DNA of 64,000 nucleotides from Pyralis farinalis (GCA_947507595.1 OX382275.1:22392568-22456567), one strand, 5' to 3'; counted from the first letter of the stretch, positions 30,936 to 42,622 are shown. Notes: generated by a model from the letters alone, not told the origin. Numbers and translations: made by a program.

Positions 30936-31924
30936 TTTTACAACTATTCTAACTAGTTAATTTTCTTCTCACATCAGACTCGAGAAACTTTTAGTATGAC
31001 TTATAATATATAAGGATTATTTAATCTTGCCTTGTAAGGTACGAAATTCAATATACGAGTATAAACTCAGTTTCAAAAATACACAGTTTTAAAATCAATC
31101 AATAGCAAGTGTTAAAATTTCTTACATTATTATAAATGTCAAAAAGATTTCACCTGTTGGTAATTTGTTAATAAGTATAATAATTACAAAACCCACATTA
31201 GTACTTTGAAAGCCTCTTAGCGGTTTTTTTTAAGATACCATGCTGTAATCACCTCAATGTTCCCTGAAAATTCGTCAAGGAGCTGCTTGAGCTTCTCGTG
31301 AATGTTGAGCGTGCACAAAGAGCGTTCACAGAAGTGCCTCTTAAACCCCGCATGTAGATCGTAGTCTTTTTTAAAAGGTATTTTTATGTGTAAAATCGTA
31401 TGTTATGTCAGTAAGATATGTCGCACAAGTGAAGTCGCTAGCCCGACTAGTATAATTTATATATTGCACGTGCATTGAAATCGAAACCTTTCATTTATCA
31501 TTTTTGATCTAAGACCGATTGATTGTAATACCTATAAAAATATAGGTAGACGACGTAAGTGTGAAGGCGCTTATTATCTTGGAGTAAAACCTCGCCCGTA
31601 CGGGATTCGTCCTGTCATTTAGCAACAGTTCCAGGGCGGTAGGGTAAGCGGTAGGAACCAGATATATTTAAAAACCACCTTTCCGGGGAACTCCTTTCAC
31701 GTTACAGAAGACTGGATGGACTGGATATGATGCTCATGCGTGTACCCGCATGAACATCAGTTACCGTTAGCTTCTAAGAAGTTACCACGTTAGCAACGAT
31801 GGCAATGGGGTATTCATCATCATCATAGGTTACAATAACTGCTTCACGTCCGGTGGGATATATGCTGTTGCGTGTTTTCATCTCGACATTGTATAAGCAC
31901 ACGTAAAATTGAAAACTGAAAGGC
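30936..31924. other. Unannotated stretch with one unidentified minus-strand frame
   Basis: At 31236-31395 (minus) an open frame of about 50 codons reads IPFKKDYDLHAGFKRHF, CERSLCTLNIHEKLKQLLDE and FSGNIEVITAWYLKKN. It looks protein-like in composition, but I do not recognise it and it has no start codon or splice context that decides. The rest is AT-rich without features. Confidence 0.35.
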
Positions 31925-32060
31925 TGCGCCCTAGTTGTTCTACGTAAACACAATAGAAAACTAGACCGCAGCCAAATGACAATTTCCTGGCGAGTTGTAT
32001 TCCTGCGAATGTGTGCGGATCTGGGAGGGATTCTCATTTTCTTGCAGCATTCAGAGGCTA
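31925..32060 (+). repeat. SINE family 1 body fragment, diverged
   Basis: GACCGCAGCCAAATGACAAT and TTCCTGGCGAGTTGTATTCC match the central body. The ends are unclear. 32061-32971 holds only diverged sequence without a recognised gene. Confidence 0.5.
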
Positions 32061-32971
32061 CAATAAAGATTTCACCATATGCTTGTCTCCTTCATATCAT
32101 AAAAGAAAGTAGGCCACACCCAGCTTTAGGAAGCTTCTAGGAGTTGAAAGTTGCAGCCCACGAGAGTCACTTTTTGTATTCTACGCGTCAATAGATGACC
32201 GCTAGACATCAGGCGGGCCGAGCACTTCTTTTACATTTGGCGGAGTATAAAAGTATCATAATTTGGCATACTTCGCTGTGTTTAGTTTTGAAGAGAAAAC
32301 TTCTTTAGGCATGTTGGGCGCCTTTAACATGAGGAAAAAACACTGAACTCGCGTGTCAGTCATGTTCAGATATACGTATTATATAATGTGTGTGAAAAAA
32401 TGCCTTGTTGTTATTAAATTTTATAAAATTGATATGTATTTTGTTTGTATTATATTATATAGAGTTTGTTTGTATTATATCGATAGTTTGTGAAGCTAAG
32501 ACGTTTTCACTTCGGACGTGGAAGCCCTACGAGTAGCAGTCTTTTTTTTACATTATATCTCGCCAGCGACAGTGGTATATTTTTAAAGAACTAAACAGAC
32601 AAATAGACAGTCGTGGACACCGGCTATGTTTTAATTACGAGTATGTACTAGTAGCTGCGGAGTAATAAGTTTCGTAATATCAACTTATGAGTAAAGTTGT
32701 CGTATATTGCATACAAAGTTATTGTTTAAAACCCTTTGAAAGGAAAAATAATTTCAAACCCAACTCAACAATTTTAAGCCAGTTTCTGGATTTATTTCTT
32801 GTCATACCAGCTATTAATGAAAAACATACATTATCACGAACATGGAGAGGAGTGAATTTCTATATACCGAAACCTGCGCCGAGGAGACATTCATAGTTTT
32901 TTCGACCAATAAAATAGTGCTTACAATGTTTTGGAATGCACGAAATATTAAATTATTTACAGAACGGTAAA

Positions 32972-33166
32972 ATCTATCTGTCTATCCATATCTTCACGCC
33001 AAATAGTAGGCAGAGAGAACCGAGCGCCATAAGACGCGGTCCTTCACTTAAGTCGCTTCTTCAATATTCATTACTCTTGTCATGCGCACTCGCCGGTTGC
33101 AAGGACTCTTGATTAAATCCTTCTGATAAAACACGACCAATTTGGTCATGGTAGGTTAGTCTTGGT
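32972..33166 (-). pseudogene. RTE-like LINE 3' fragment (family B), minus strand
   Basis: Plus-strand words TATCTTCACGCCAAATAGTA, AGAACCGAGCGCCATAAGAC and AAACACGACCAATTTGGTCA are complementary to the family B end. A plus-strand piece of the same family starts 20 bp later. Confidence 0.65.
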
Positions 33167-33186
33167 CCCCGGTTGGAATCCACTAA

Positions 33187-33306
33187 ATTGATGAAACAAG
33201 GTGATGTCAGGAGCCCTAGAAACTGGTGAGCGTGTATGAGAAGAGCAATTAATGTTAAAGAAGCGAGTGAGGTTTGTAACGATCGAGTCATGTGGCGCTC
33301 GGGTCT
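33187..33306 (+). pseudogene. RTE-like LINE 3' fragment (family B), plus strand
   Basis: ATGAAACAAGGTGATGTCAG, GAGCCCTAGAAACTGGTGAG and AATGTTAAAGAAGCGAGTGA match the family B end. Forms a head-to-head inverted pair with 32972-33166. Confidence 0.65.
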
Positions 33307-33337
33307 AATTCGTTTTGTTCTTATCCAATTATCTATT

Positions 33338-33690
33338 TTTATACGTTGGGAGGCATAGAAGCATTAGGCCCACCTGATGTAACGCAGTTACCGTAGCCTG
33401 TGAACTCTTACAATACATTAAGTAACACTCGCGCGATGCCACATCTGCTGCTTACACAGCATCTCCTTTGAATGTGACTGTTGACCTCACTCACACGCAG
33501 AAACACAATATCCCTCCAGGGAGTTGTTATTTGGCTGCGGTTTTCTGTTAGGTGGAGGTACTTCTACTAGATGCGAGCTGCTTGGATGCAAAAACCCAGA
33601 ACCCAAAAAATACCCATACCAAGTTAAATATATATGTTCATGCACACAAATGTTTGTCCTGTGTGGGAATCGAACCTATACTACCACACC
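33338..33690 (-). repeat. SINE family 1, nearly full-length
   Basis: TACGTTGGGAGGCATAGAAG at the 3' side, CCCACCTGATGTAACGCAGT, CTGCTGCTTACACAGCATCT, TTGGCTGCGGTTTTCTGTTA, and a head with CACACAAATGTTTGTCCTGT and GGGAATCGAACCTA (B box). The A-box side is deleted. 33691-34591 has no recognised feature. Confidence 0.75.
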
Positions 33691-34591
33691 ACCAACAGTG
33701 GCCAACGGTCAAAGGATCGGCAACGCTCGAACGACACCCTTGGTGTTGCTACTGTCTATAGTAACTACGTATCATCAAGTAGGGTTTATTACTGGTTTAC
33801 CACCTTAGAGGTATGACAAAGCGCCCTTTGTCGCCAGGCAGCCAGCTGCCTTAAACTCTCCTAAAGATTTAAAAAGCGTTCAAATGAATGAAATGGGAAG
33901 TTTCACGCGACCTAAATCCTGCCATACTCCACGTGTCCTGCAACGCTTGGTGAGTTTGAATGAAAGCGCGAAACTGACGCCAGAAAATACGTGTTTAATT
34001 TATTAACTATATAATAACTATAATTTATTTATTTATTTCTTTCACAATTTACATAACAATCATTGTATAGTACCACAGCATTGTGGAGGACTGATGCCTA
34101 AACTAGGCAAAAGCCCGTAATTCAGGTCACCAGGTCGACACCCCGAGTTCGCTGTATATGATAAAATAAAAGTTTAAAAAAAAAATTAAGTCATTTAGAA
34201 TTTCTACTACAAGTGTTAAGGATGGCTTATGGATGGCTGAAGTTTTTTTTCTTTTGGCTGGTGTTTTCTATTATCTAAGATCAGGTAGTTTGAACAAAAG
34301 CTAATTAATTATTAATGCCGTTTACTGATTTTGTGTCTCAAACTATTAAATTTCTGTTTTATGAAATTCTAGATTTTACTGCACAAGATATTATTTCAAA
34401 CTATTACTACTTTTATTATTTTAAACTATTACTTTTAAATATCATACAAGCCAGTTTAATTGATTGTGCAAGTTATGCAATGAAGACCGCAGTCTATGTA
34501 TAGTTACGCTTAGTCATGCTGTCATCTCGACTTCTTCCGCTATTTGGAGGGAACATTGAAGCATCGGTGCAGGATGTTTTCAATGGTAACT

Positions 34592-34862
34592 GTCGTTAAG
34601 CGAAGTAAATAGAGACAGGGCGCATATAAGGAGCCCAATTGGGAAAGTACCTCCACGGAAATCCGCAGCCAAATAACTGTTCCCTGGAAGAGTGCTGTGT
34701 TCCTTCCAGTGAGTGCTGTTAACGGAATTAGTTCTGAGGAGTGTGTGCTCCTGAGTTGCAAGCGTTATATATTTATAATCCTTGTATTGCAAGCGTTTAA
34801 AGGTTACGGTAACCATTGTTACATCAGGGTGGCCGTATACTTGTATGTATGCCTGACGGTAC
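34592..34862 (+). repeat. SINE family 1 body
   Basis: GACAGGGCGCATATAAGGAG, AAGTACCTCCACGGAAATCC, GCAGCCAAATAACTGTTCCC and GGTTACGGTAACCATTGTTA. No tRNA-like head. Confidence 0.7.
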
Positions 34863-35229
34863 ACATTTGTACGTGGAAATGTTTGTAGGCGAGGCCTGCC
34901 TGTATACTAAATTGCAAATTCTAATATCGAGCCGTTTTCGTTGACATCTATACTTATACTTACAGATATATCATTATATATATTAAGGAAACAATTTCAA
35001 TTTACATCTTATCCGAAAAAACTAGCAATTAACATTGTAACTACAAATTATTAAACCATTCAGTAAATATTTAATGTATTATGTTACATCATCAAAAATC
35101 ATCAAATAAAATGGCGAATCTGTCAATAATAATTTAATAATACATCCTTCATTCTTTGCCCTGGTCATTTACAAATTATGTCGTAATATATCGAGAATAG
35201 AACTGCATACTGCATTACATACTTCGTGA

Positions 35230-35425
35230 AGCATTTTACTAATAAATGCGCGCGCGCAGCGCGAGAGGGCGCTCGCGTCGCGCTCGACTCCACATCGAGC
35301 TGCGACCACGCGCCGATTCAAGCGTTTCCCGGAAATGGCCGCCTGCCGCCATTTTGTTTTGTCGGTTGCGCCCGCGCACCGCTTGACGTGTTCTCATGTC
35401 GCTTGCGGTTTACCCGACACATACG
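35230..35425. promoter_or_regulatory. GC/CpG-rich island, candidate promoter or first exon
   Basis: A block of about 190 bp with GCGCGCGCGCAGCGCGAGAG and many CG dinucleotides stands out from the AT-rich surroundings. It holds the face-to-face motifs GGAAATGGCCGCC and GCCGCCATTTTG, which fit the CCAT core of YY1/Pleiohomeotic sites often found at housekeeping promoters. No TATA box or firm start is seen. It might be the promoter of a host gene, possibly of the BRMS1-like gene whose last exon lies 12 kb downstream, but no transcript link can be shown. The frame through it (35226-35450) has no known domain. Confidence 0.4.
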
Positions 35426-35639
35426 TACATGGTATGCTGTAATCAACTAATTGATAAAGCTGTTTTGCACAACGTGATCGTACATTTGAAACATTGTAAA
35501 GATTATTTTTCGTTTTCATTCGGTATTGGTATTTTAGTATTGAAAATTCCCGTGGGTTTCCCGGTTTCTAAAGTGGTTTGCTCTATTATCGACTCGGGTC
35601 ATTGAGACTGACTTCTTACTGGCGTAACGTTAATTAATA

Positions 35640-36424
35640 TCATCACGTTATTTAGTTCTCCGTTTAAGAGGAATACCTATTCACTTTATGATATGAACAC
35701 GTAATTTCAGAGCGACTTATTTTTAGAAACTAAGATAAGTGTTATCATTGTTTGTATTATTACTTACATAGTTGTATGTGATTGTACGAAAGGTACCTAA
35801 TTGATATGAGTAAATATTGTTCCCTTATATAGTGATGTGACACTCACTGATCATAAATTCATAATCAATCTAAGCGCAGTCATTTGATGAGGGCAGCCAG
35901 CGCTTAGATTCATAGTGAAAATAATGTTTATTATTTTCTTGAACTCATATTATTATGCTATTAAAATCAGTAGATGTAATTTAAAAATATACGATTTTTT
36001 TCACTGACTATGCATGTGGCCCCCGTGGGCTTGTGGGCCGTCACCGGGTGGGATCAAAATATAGCTTCTACAATAGACTGATATTAAAAACGAGTGACGC
36101 ACTCGATATCGTATTACGTGCTAACAGCTACATTTGTTAAAATTAGTCAAATTAGGCTCATTGATGTAGAACAAGTTTCTCTTCGGGGAATTATAAGTAC
36201 CTACATATATTTCCCTGATGAGAAATTTGTTTTCCTTATTATTCATTTCGACAAAGAAATTGATAGATTTTTAAAATTACCGACATGAATAATAATAATT
36301 ATACGATATATTATCGTATGCTTATTAAAGTTTAAATTTTATCCGCTATTTAATACCCTTTATGTGAATGCGTAAACATTGGTACTTAAGCTACTTAATA
36401 GTCCTTCCAGCATCTAATAGCAGA
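35640..36424. other. Unannotated AT-rich stretch
   Basis: A small GC patch (GGCCCCCGTGGGCTTGTGGG) lies at 36018. No gene recognised. Confidence 0.5.
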
Positions 36425-36545
36425 CCGCAGCCAAAAACAAGTTCCGACAATAGTTTGACTTGTTCCTACGAGTGAGTAGCAACTCGCGATCTACTTTCTT
36501 CTGTGGCAACCGTTCGCAAGCTACGGTAACCGCGTCACACCATGA
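36425..36545 (+). repeat. SINE family 1 body fragment
   Basis: AGACCGCAGCCAAAAACAAG, GTTCCTACGAGTGAGTAGC and CGCAAGCTACGGTAACCGCG match the body with deletions. 36546-37264 has no recognised feature. Confidence 0.5.
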
Positions 36546-37264
36546 GTCGTTCTCTTGCTTGACAACCAACTTATGTACCTAACCTACCTACGTAATATAA
36601 TTGTGACAGACATTGTATTCTTTATTTATTTCTCCTCTCTTATCATATCTCTCTATCTCTATCTTATCATTATTTCATATAAAATTAAGAAAATTTCGAA
36701 ATACGTTCATATTAATGAAATGACGATGTTCCTTTCTAATAAAGATATTTGACTAAAAAATTGTAAAAAAAATCAGTACGTTTATCAGGTTCGGCCAAAA
36801 GATGGCGTTACAATACCAGTAGTCAGTACGTAGAAATATTATTTATTCATTGATAAGCAACAACGGATTTCAAGGACGGTTAAACGATGTGCCTACTCGG
36901 ATATCTTTCCTTCCCCTCTATAATGCGCAGTGTACCGGAATGCGAACACGATTATTACCTGTCTATGTACCGAGCATCCTTTGTCCTCGACTTTTACCTG
37001 AGATGGCGTCCCTCAGGTACCCTGCAATTATTGGATGAAGCAATGCTTTTTTTTACACTTTTGGGGTCTCATTATTCGCCGCGCATCCTGTTTGTAACTA
37101 ACGGAAATTAAAACATGCACTGTGTTGCACTGGAATATTTTATAACAGGAAACTGTTTCTGTGCTGATAAGGCTCGAAACTGTAAATGTTCGTTATTAAT
37201 TTATGTAAGTATAAAAGTAAGAAAACGTGCCAAATTAATCATTTTTTGATACTATATCAGGTGG

Positions 37265-37460
37265 AAAACAAGCATAAAGGCCAGCCTGACGTGAAGTGAC
37301 GATAAGTCTTCGAACGTTTGCGAGAGAACTTGTGTTGCCACCCCTGTGTTTAATCCAGTCATTCTTGGCCTTAGCTATGCGCAGAAATACATCAACCCTC
37401 CAGGGAATTTTTACTGGGTGCGGTAAAGTAGTTCCTCAAACGATCTGCTTTTTATCATAT
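37265..37460 (-). repeat. SINE family 1 body fragment, diverged
   Basis: CAACCCTCCAGGGAATTTTT, ACTGGGTGCGGTAAAGTAGT and CCTCAAACGATCTGCTTT are the reverse of the body. Confidence 0.45.
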
Positions 37461-37979
37461 ATGTCATTGCCCCGTTTTTCATCAGTGCCTTGGTTGGTGA
37501 TGCAGTAGTATACTACATGAAGATGTAATCAAACGCCCAGTTCTTTCTGGTGTATGTCATTTACTATTACATTTACATAAAATTACCTAATTATGAAAAA
37601 AATGTTCATAAAATCCCACGGGATAATGAAGTTAATGAAAAGAAGGCAAACGGAACTATGTTTGGTAGTTATTCGGTTTGATACTTTGTCGTGTGTCAGC
37701 CAAGTTCGGAATAGACCACTGTGACGCACCCGTAGTGTATATATAGTAATATACAATTTTACACGAACAATTTCGAGGTACTTTCGACTAGATGAATTCA
37801 ATTTGTATCTACTCATTTAGTAAATATACAACCTGCTGTAATACTTTGTAGCAGCGAAAAAAATTTTGCATATTGACGTTACATATAAAATATATTTAGT
37901 TAAATAGCGTATTGAACATTTAGCGGCATCACCACCACGTTTATATATTTCACTCTACCAACCGACAAGCAGAGTGCTT

Positions 37980-38446
37980 TTAAAACCCATAAAAGATGTC
38001 TAAGATCCATATTCAGATGATGACAAGATGATTCATGTGAGAATGAAAATAATCCATTTATGTAAAACTTTGATTAGTAGAATGATCGTAAATTATATGG
38101 CACCCATCATTTATAATAAAATTCCACTGCCTATTAGATCAATAAACTATAACAAACGATTTAAAATTTCAGTCAATGGCTTCCTAAGTGAAAATGCGTT
38201 ATATGACTTGAAAACATTTCTAAATGATAACATGCTTAATAATTAATTAGTGAATTATTTTGTATTTTTATGTTTTGTAGATCTTTTATTTTAACCTAAC
38301 GTTTCATTTTAAAGTTTAGCTATACCTATTTATTATTAATAATTTTTTTATGCCAGTAAGGCGAATCACGGCTGCACTTATTATTAACTTATTTTAACAC
38401 CAATGCATCGACATAATTATATCAATAAATGAATAAAATAAATTAT
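37980..38446 (+). pseudogene. CR1/jockey-like LINE C-terminus and 3' end
   Basis: Open frame 38028-38246 ends a LINE protein: VNYMAPIIYNKIPLPIRSIN, FKISVNGFLSENALYDLKTF. The pattern of Y/FNKLP-type word followed by FK..VK..L is the usual end of CR1/jockey-like ORF2. About 200 bp of 3' untranslated sequence follows with ATCAATAAATGAATAAAATA at the end. No reverse transcriptase core is present. Confidence 0.6.
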
Positions 38447-38519
38447 GAAATTAACTTTGGAAACACGTCATATAAAAAATTATAGATATAATAGAGATAT
38501 AGATTTTGGATTGTAAGGA

Positions 38520-38938
38520 GGCCTAGGTTAGTACTTACATCATCACTATGAAAACTAAAAATCTCTGGGATAACCGCTTATTGACCGAGTCGGCCATGTA
38601 GATGTAAAAAAGTGAGTTAGTCTGATGGACGATGTAAATTAAGATAACAATAGGTATGCTCCGTTGGTTTGTATATGTAAAATGAATTCAAGAGCAAAAT
38701 ATTAACGACACAGATTTACAACGCGAAAGTAGATGGATGTAGGAGCAGAGGAAGACCAATACTGATAACACACGACCACTTTGGTTATCAGAAAGTGGTG
38801 TCAGGAGCCCTAGGAATCAGCATGCCTGCATGATAAGAGTATATAAATATGGTGAGTGAGGTCCATATGCACCGCGTCATTTTATGCTCGTTTCTCTCTG
38901 CCTACCCTCAAGGAACGTGGAGTGAAGATAAATATGGA
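38520..38938 (+). pseudogene. RTE-like LINE 3' fragment (family B)
   Basis: Decayed: CAATAGGTATGCTCCGTTGG, ACACAGATTTACAACGCGAA, GGATGTAGGAGCAGAGGAAG, GAGCCCTAGGAATCAGCATG, ending CTCTCTGCCTACCCTCAAGG and GAAGATAAATATGGATA. Confidence 0.65.
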
Positions 38939-39021
38939 TAAAAAATAAACCGATTACTCCTGTTGTTTCGTTTTGACACGAAAAAATGGAGTAGTATATG
39001 AGAAGCGTGGTGTTGGTAAAA

Positions 39022-39248
39022 CGAAAAAGAGGTAGGGCGTGTGGAAGCATCCCGACTGGGAGAAGTACATCCACTACATAGAATTACGCAGTCAAATAAT
39101 AACCACTTGGGAGGTCGCTGTGTTCCTGAGATTACCATGCAGTATCCTCCAGAGGTGCTTTACAGTGGATTGGTAACGCGCGAGCGATACCTATCCACTT
39201 TACATCAGGTGAATTATCGACCCGACAGCCTCCCAATATTGTATGAAA
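39022..39248 (+). repeat. SINE family 1 body
   Basis: AAGAGGTAGGGCGTGTGGAA, AGTACATCCACTACATAGAA, CAGTCAAATAATAACCACTT and CCTCCCAATATTGTATGAAA. Head missing. Confidence 0.65.
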
Positions 39249-39676
39249 GAAAATCTAAGCAATGAAATGAGTATGGGTTAACCCGTGAAGTCCCGAGTGA
39301 CTGATATCAGCCATGCGCGTTACGGCGGAAAGTATATAATGGGTTCTGATAGGTTGTGTAGAATGCATCTTGGCTGCGCAACTAAATATGAGTTTGGGCC
39401 GCTGACATGGTTCTACTGTACGGTGTTTTCCCATGCTGCAGCCATTTATAGGCTGGACAAGTCAATGTACATTTATGTGGTTGCAGTCCATAAACTCATC
39501 AATTTCCGCCGCAAGGCAGCAATTCTCGTATTAGTTCCGGTTTGAAGGTCTATTGAGGGCCGACAATGTCATTACATGCACGCAGGCAGTAAACGTGGAG
39601 CCGGATCTTTACATTATGTATTTATTGTTTATGTATCTTAAAACTGCGAGCTATATCATAGATAGGGCGGGCTATC
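39249..39676. repeat. Unclassified dispersed repeat
   Basis: TTTATAGGCTGGACAAGTCA, ATTTCCGCCGCAAGGCAGCA and ATTCTCGTATTAGTTCCGGT look like words of a common insect repeat rather than of a gene. An 86-codon frame through it has no domain. Confidence 0.4.
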
Positions 39677-40008
39677 TTGACGAGATGGTACAGTGGTTAG
39701 TAAATGCTACTTTGACACTAACGCTCGTGGGTTCGATTCCCATGCAGAACAATTATTTATGTACATGTCTGTTTGTTTTGGTCTGGATGTTTTAAGAGAG
39801 GTAGGGCCGGACTGCTTTGATATGCTCTCTGCTCAGAAAACCTCAAACAAATAACAATTCCCTGGCGGGTTATTGTGTTCCTGCGAGTGAGTGAGGTCAC
39901 TAGTAAGCTCCTATGGAGTAGTTGTATTACCAGCTGCGGTGGCATCACGCGAGTGTTACTTAATGTGTTGCAAGCCTTCACAGGCTACGGTGACCACGTA
40001 GCCTATGA
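39677..40008 (+). repeat. SINE family 1, full-length
   Basis: CGAGATGGTACAGTGGTTAG (A box), TTTGACACTAACGCTCGTGG, GGGTTCGATTCCCATGC (B box), TTGGTCTGGATGTTTTAAGA, then GTCACTAGTAAGCTCCTATG and GCATCACGCGAGTGTTACTT. It lacks the last 40 bp. Confidence 0.8.
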
Positions 40009-40123
40009 ACGCTTGCAACACGTCTATCATATATCGCATAAAATAATACTAATATGGAATCAACTGTAAGATACCTTAGATTAGAAGTTTGATGTAATAA
40101 ATGTCTCGACCGCAGGCTATATC

Positions 40124-40402
40124 AATCTATCTATCTATAACTTCACGCCAAATCCCTTGCGGGGTAGGCACAAAGGACCGAGCACCACATGACATCGAGT
40201 CACCTTACACACTCCACTCGCGTCTTTAACATTCATTAATTTTGAATGTTAAATTATACAATAAAGTTTTATAAACAAACAAACATTACTCTTCTCATGC
40301 ACGCTCGCCGGTTTCTAAGGCTCCTAACATCACCTTCTGAAAACACAATCAATTTGGTCATGGTAGGTAAGGCTTGGCCTTCCTCGGCTCCTACACCAAT
40401 CA
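40124..40402 (-). pseudogene. RTE-like LINE 3' fragment (family B), minus strand
   Basis: TCTATCTATCTATAACTTCA (tail), AAATCCCTTGCGGGGTAGGC, CATGCACGCTCGCCGGTTTC and CTTGGCCTTCCTCGGCTCCT in plus orientation. An insertion of about 40 bp sits near 40240-40280 beside a duplicated AACATT word. Confidence 0.65.
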
Positions 40403-40439
40403 ATGATATGTACATAATTTTAAACTTTCACCATAGTCT

Positions 40440-40700
40440 GCAATATTATTGTAGGTTGACTTACCGCGATTTGTTATTATATTTATCCGATATTTCGGCG
40501 ACGTTGCAGACGCCATGGTCACGGGATGGCTGGATTTGGAGACGGCATGACTGATGACTGACTGGATGTTGGACTGGATGGTGTACGACGCCGAGTAATA
40601 AGCGACGCAGAAAGAGTTTAACCCAATATGCCTGCCCTTAACGGCTTTTATCTACTCGCCGACTCCAGTCATCCCGTGAACATGGCTTCTATGATATAAT
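40440..40700. repeat. Penelope-type terminal repeat remnants in inverted arrangement
   Basis: ATTTATCCGATATTTCGGCG, then GACGTTGCAGACGCCATGGT and CACGGGATGGCTGG. On the minus strand this gives a GGCGTC..GTCGCC stem with a TGCAA loop followed by CGAAATATC, comparable to the hairpin at 20472-20516. An inverted partner (CCAGTCATCCCGTGAACATG) lies at 40666-40688. Assignment to Penelope is by resemblance only. Confidence 0.4.
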
Positions 40701-40722
40701 GATATATATATATATATATGTT
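40697..40722. repeat. (AT)n microsatellite
   Basis: Simple alternating AT run. 40723-41699 is AT-rich without a recognised gene. Confidence 0.8.
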
Positions 40723-41959
40723 ATATCAATGATACATTATACAGTAAAGCATGTGATTGAGTGGGATTAAATACTCATGTATGTACTGTATGAACTACGT
40801 AGAAGGCAGCGGTTACCAAATCTTATAATCATTGTGGCTAGCGGTGTCTTGACACTCACTGACAGGGGACTGGGGTGGCCAATAAAGTCGGTTGACGGCT
40901 ACACATTACTTGCAGATTCTAAACCTCCAGCTGACGGCCTATACGCGTGTTAGCACAATAAACAGATAGGCAAGAAATGTTGTTGTCTGTTTTGGCTTTC
41001 GTATCGTAGTAAAAGTCTCGTCGAATCAATGATTCAAAAAGCAGCACATACCTACTTGAACCTTATACGATTTTAATATAATATTTGATAAATAAGATAC
41101 CTTGTTATTCATTTACACCTGGCATGCCTGATTATAGATGCGCTATTTTTTTAATTAATCAATTTCTTGTCCGTGGTAGAGCATCACGTAGCTTATTTGC
41201 TTTTGTATGTAACCAAATGAGATTACAATAATTTATCATAAAATAAGAAGCTAACATAAAGAGAATAATTATAAATACTTATTTGCATAAGGTACATATT
41301 CAGTTATATTTTGACTGTTGTGTTTTCTGGTCTGAATTCCTAGGTCGAACACTAAGACAATCCACTTTTACGATTTGACTCTTGCCTTGAAGACTCCTGT
41401 CTCTATTTGTTTTACTTTGATTTTCAACTCCTTGGAAGGTTTTGTAACAAGTTTTTAATTACAGAAATTGCGACGTTTTTATTTTTATCGTTTATAACGA
41501 CAATTACTTATTATAACTATTTTTTTTTTAATTGTAACATCTAGTTTATCCTGTTAAATTTTGATTGTGTGTATTTATTTATTTTTTTACATTCTTTATT
41601 AGTATAATTTTGAAATCAGACTTTTACCGAATTACCATTTTTATTAATTAGATTGGCGGTAGAGAGCATAGTCTGATATTTTACTAGAATAATGTTTTAC
41701 ATTTTAACGATTAAAATCTCAAATATTATCTTGTTCGGAGACTAGACCGAAATGTATTGGCCTTTGTACCACTATAGTGTTTCTGAAATGTATAGACGAT
41801 AACTGCATTGTAAGTTGTTAACTGTAAGGAAGACATCCGTCTCAATCGACCAGTTGAACTACCAAAGAGGAACAGAACTTTCTTTATCATCTCTACTACT
41901 CCTGATGTCCTGTCAAAGATCTGAGCACGAGTACCATGGGTAACAACGACCATATTTCT

Positions 41960-42431
41960 ATCTATACAAAGCTTTTATATATATTTTTCCACTGGGACGT
42001 GTGACAATGAACACTCGATAATAGATGTATTTCTACATATATTACTACATGTATTTCGTATCACGCTGAACTATTGTACCATCGGCAAAGAGAGCCAAGA
42101 TTTCTCTTACATGCTGAAAGTTTAATATCGTGTATAAGTTGGTTAGATAACTATTCTCGCGCCCTATATCTGACCCGAGTCTGAAAGTCTAACTGAAATC
42201 TAAGTGCTCTGGTCCAAAGTTTGACAATTTTGTAACAATGACTTGGTAATCTCTGGCATGCCCCATGTACGGTCGGACTTGCGACTTGTCTTTGCACGAT
42301 GTGAAAGACTGTGTCCTTGTGTTAAGCTAATCAGGTTCCTTAATTATCTAAGTGATTTCCAAACTTAACTTTGAAGATCAAGTATAATAATGCTCTTCGC
42401 GTTGCTAAATGCATGTTCTGGTATTGCGAAG
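41960..42431 (-). repeat. Unidentified diverged repeat, copy 2
   Basis: Similar in the same orientation to 2345-2660 (GCATGTTCTGGTATTG, CATGCCCCATGTACGG, GTGTTAAGCTAATCAGG). Flanking frames at 41726-41953 and 42432-42641 (minus) may belong to it; the second reads LALTKDNSVVLPIRKPNLL and has no domain I can name. Confidence 0.35.
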
Positions 42432-42582
42432 CTACAGTAAATTAGGTTTTCTTATCGGTAACACGACAGAATTGTCTTTTGTTAGAGCCAAGCTCATTCG
42501 TCCGTGTTCGAATACTCTAGTATTCAATTTAAGACTGTAGTTCGCGGTTCCGCATAGGAAAGACACTTTGGTTGTACTCTGG

Positions 42583-42622
42583 ATAGAAACGAGAAGAAGA
42601 TGCTTCTTCTTCTCGTTTCTAT
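42583..42622. repeat. Perfect 18-bp hairpin
   Basis: ATAGAAACGAGAAGAAGA, loop TGCT, then the exact reverse complement. It stands alone in AT-rich DNA. Confidence 0.9.

Noticed and set aside
35226..35450. 74-codon frame through the CpG-rich island
   Set aside because: No domain; long frames are expected in GC-rich DNA because stops are rare. Kept only as a possible promoter region.
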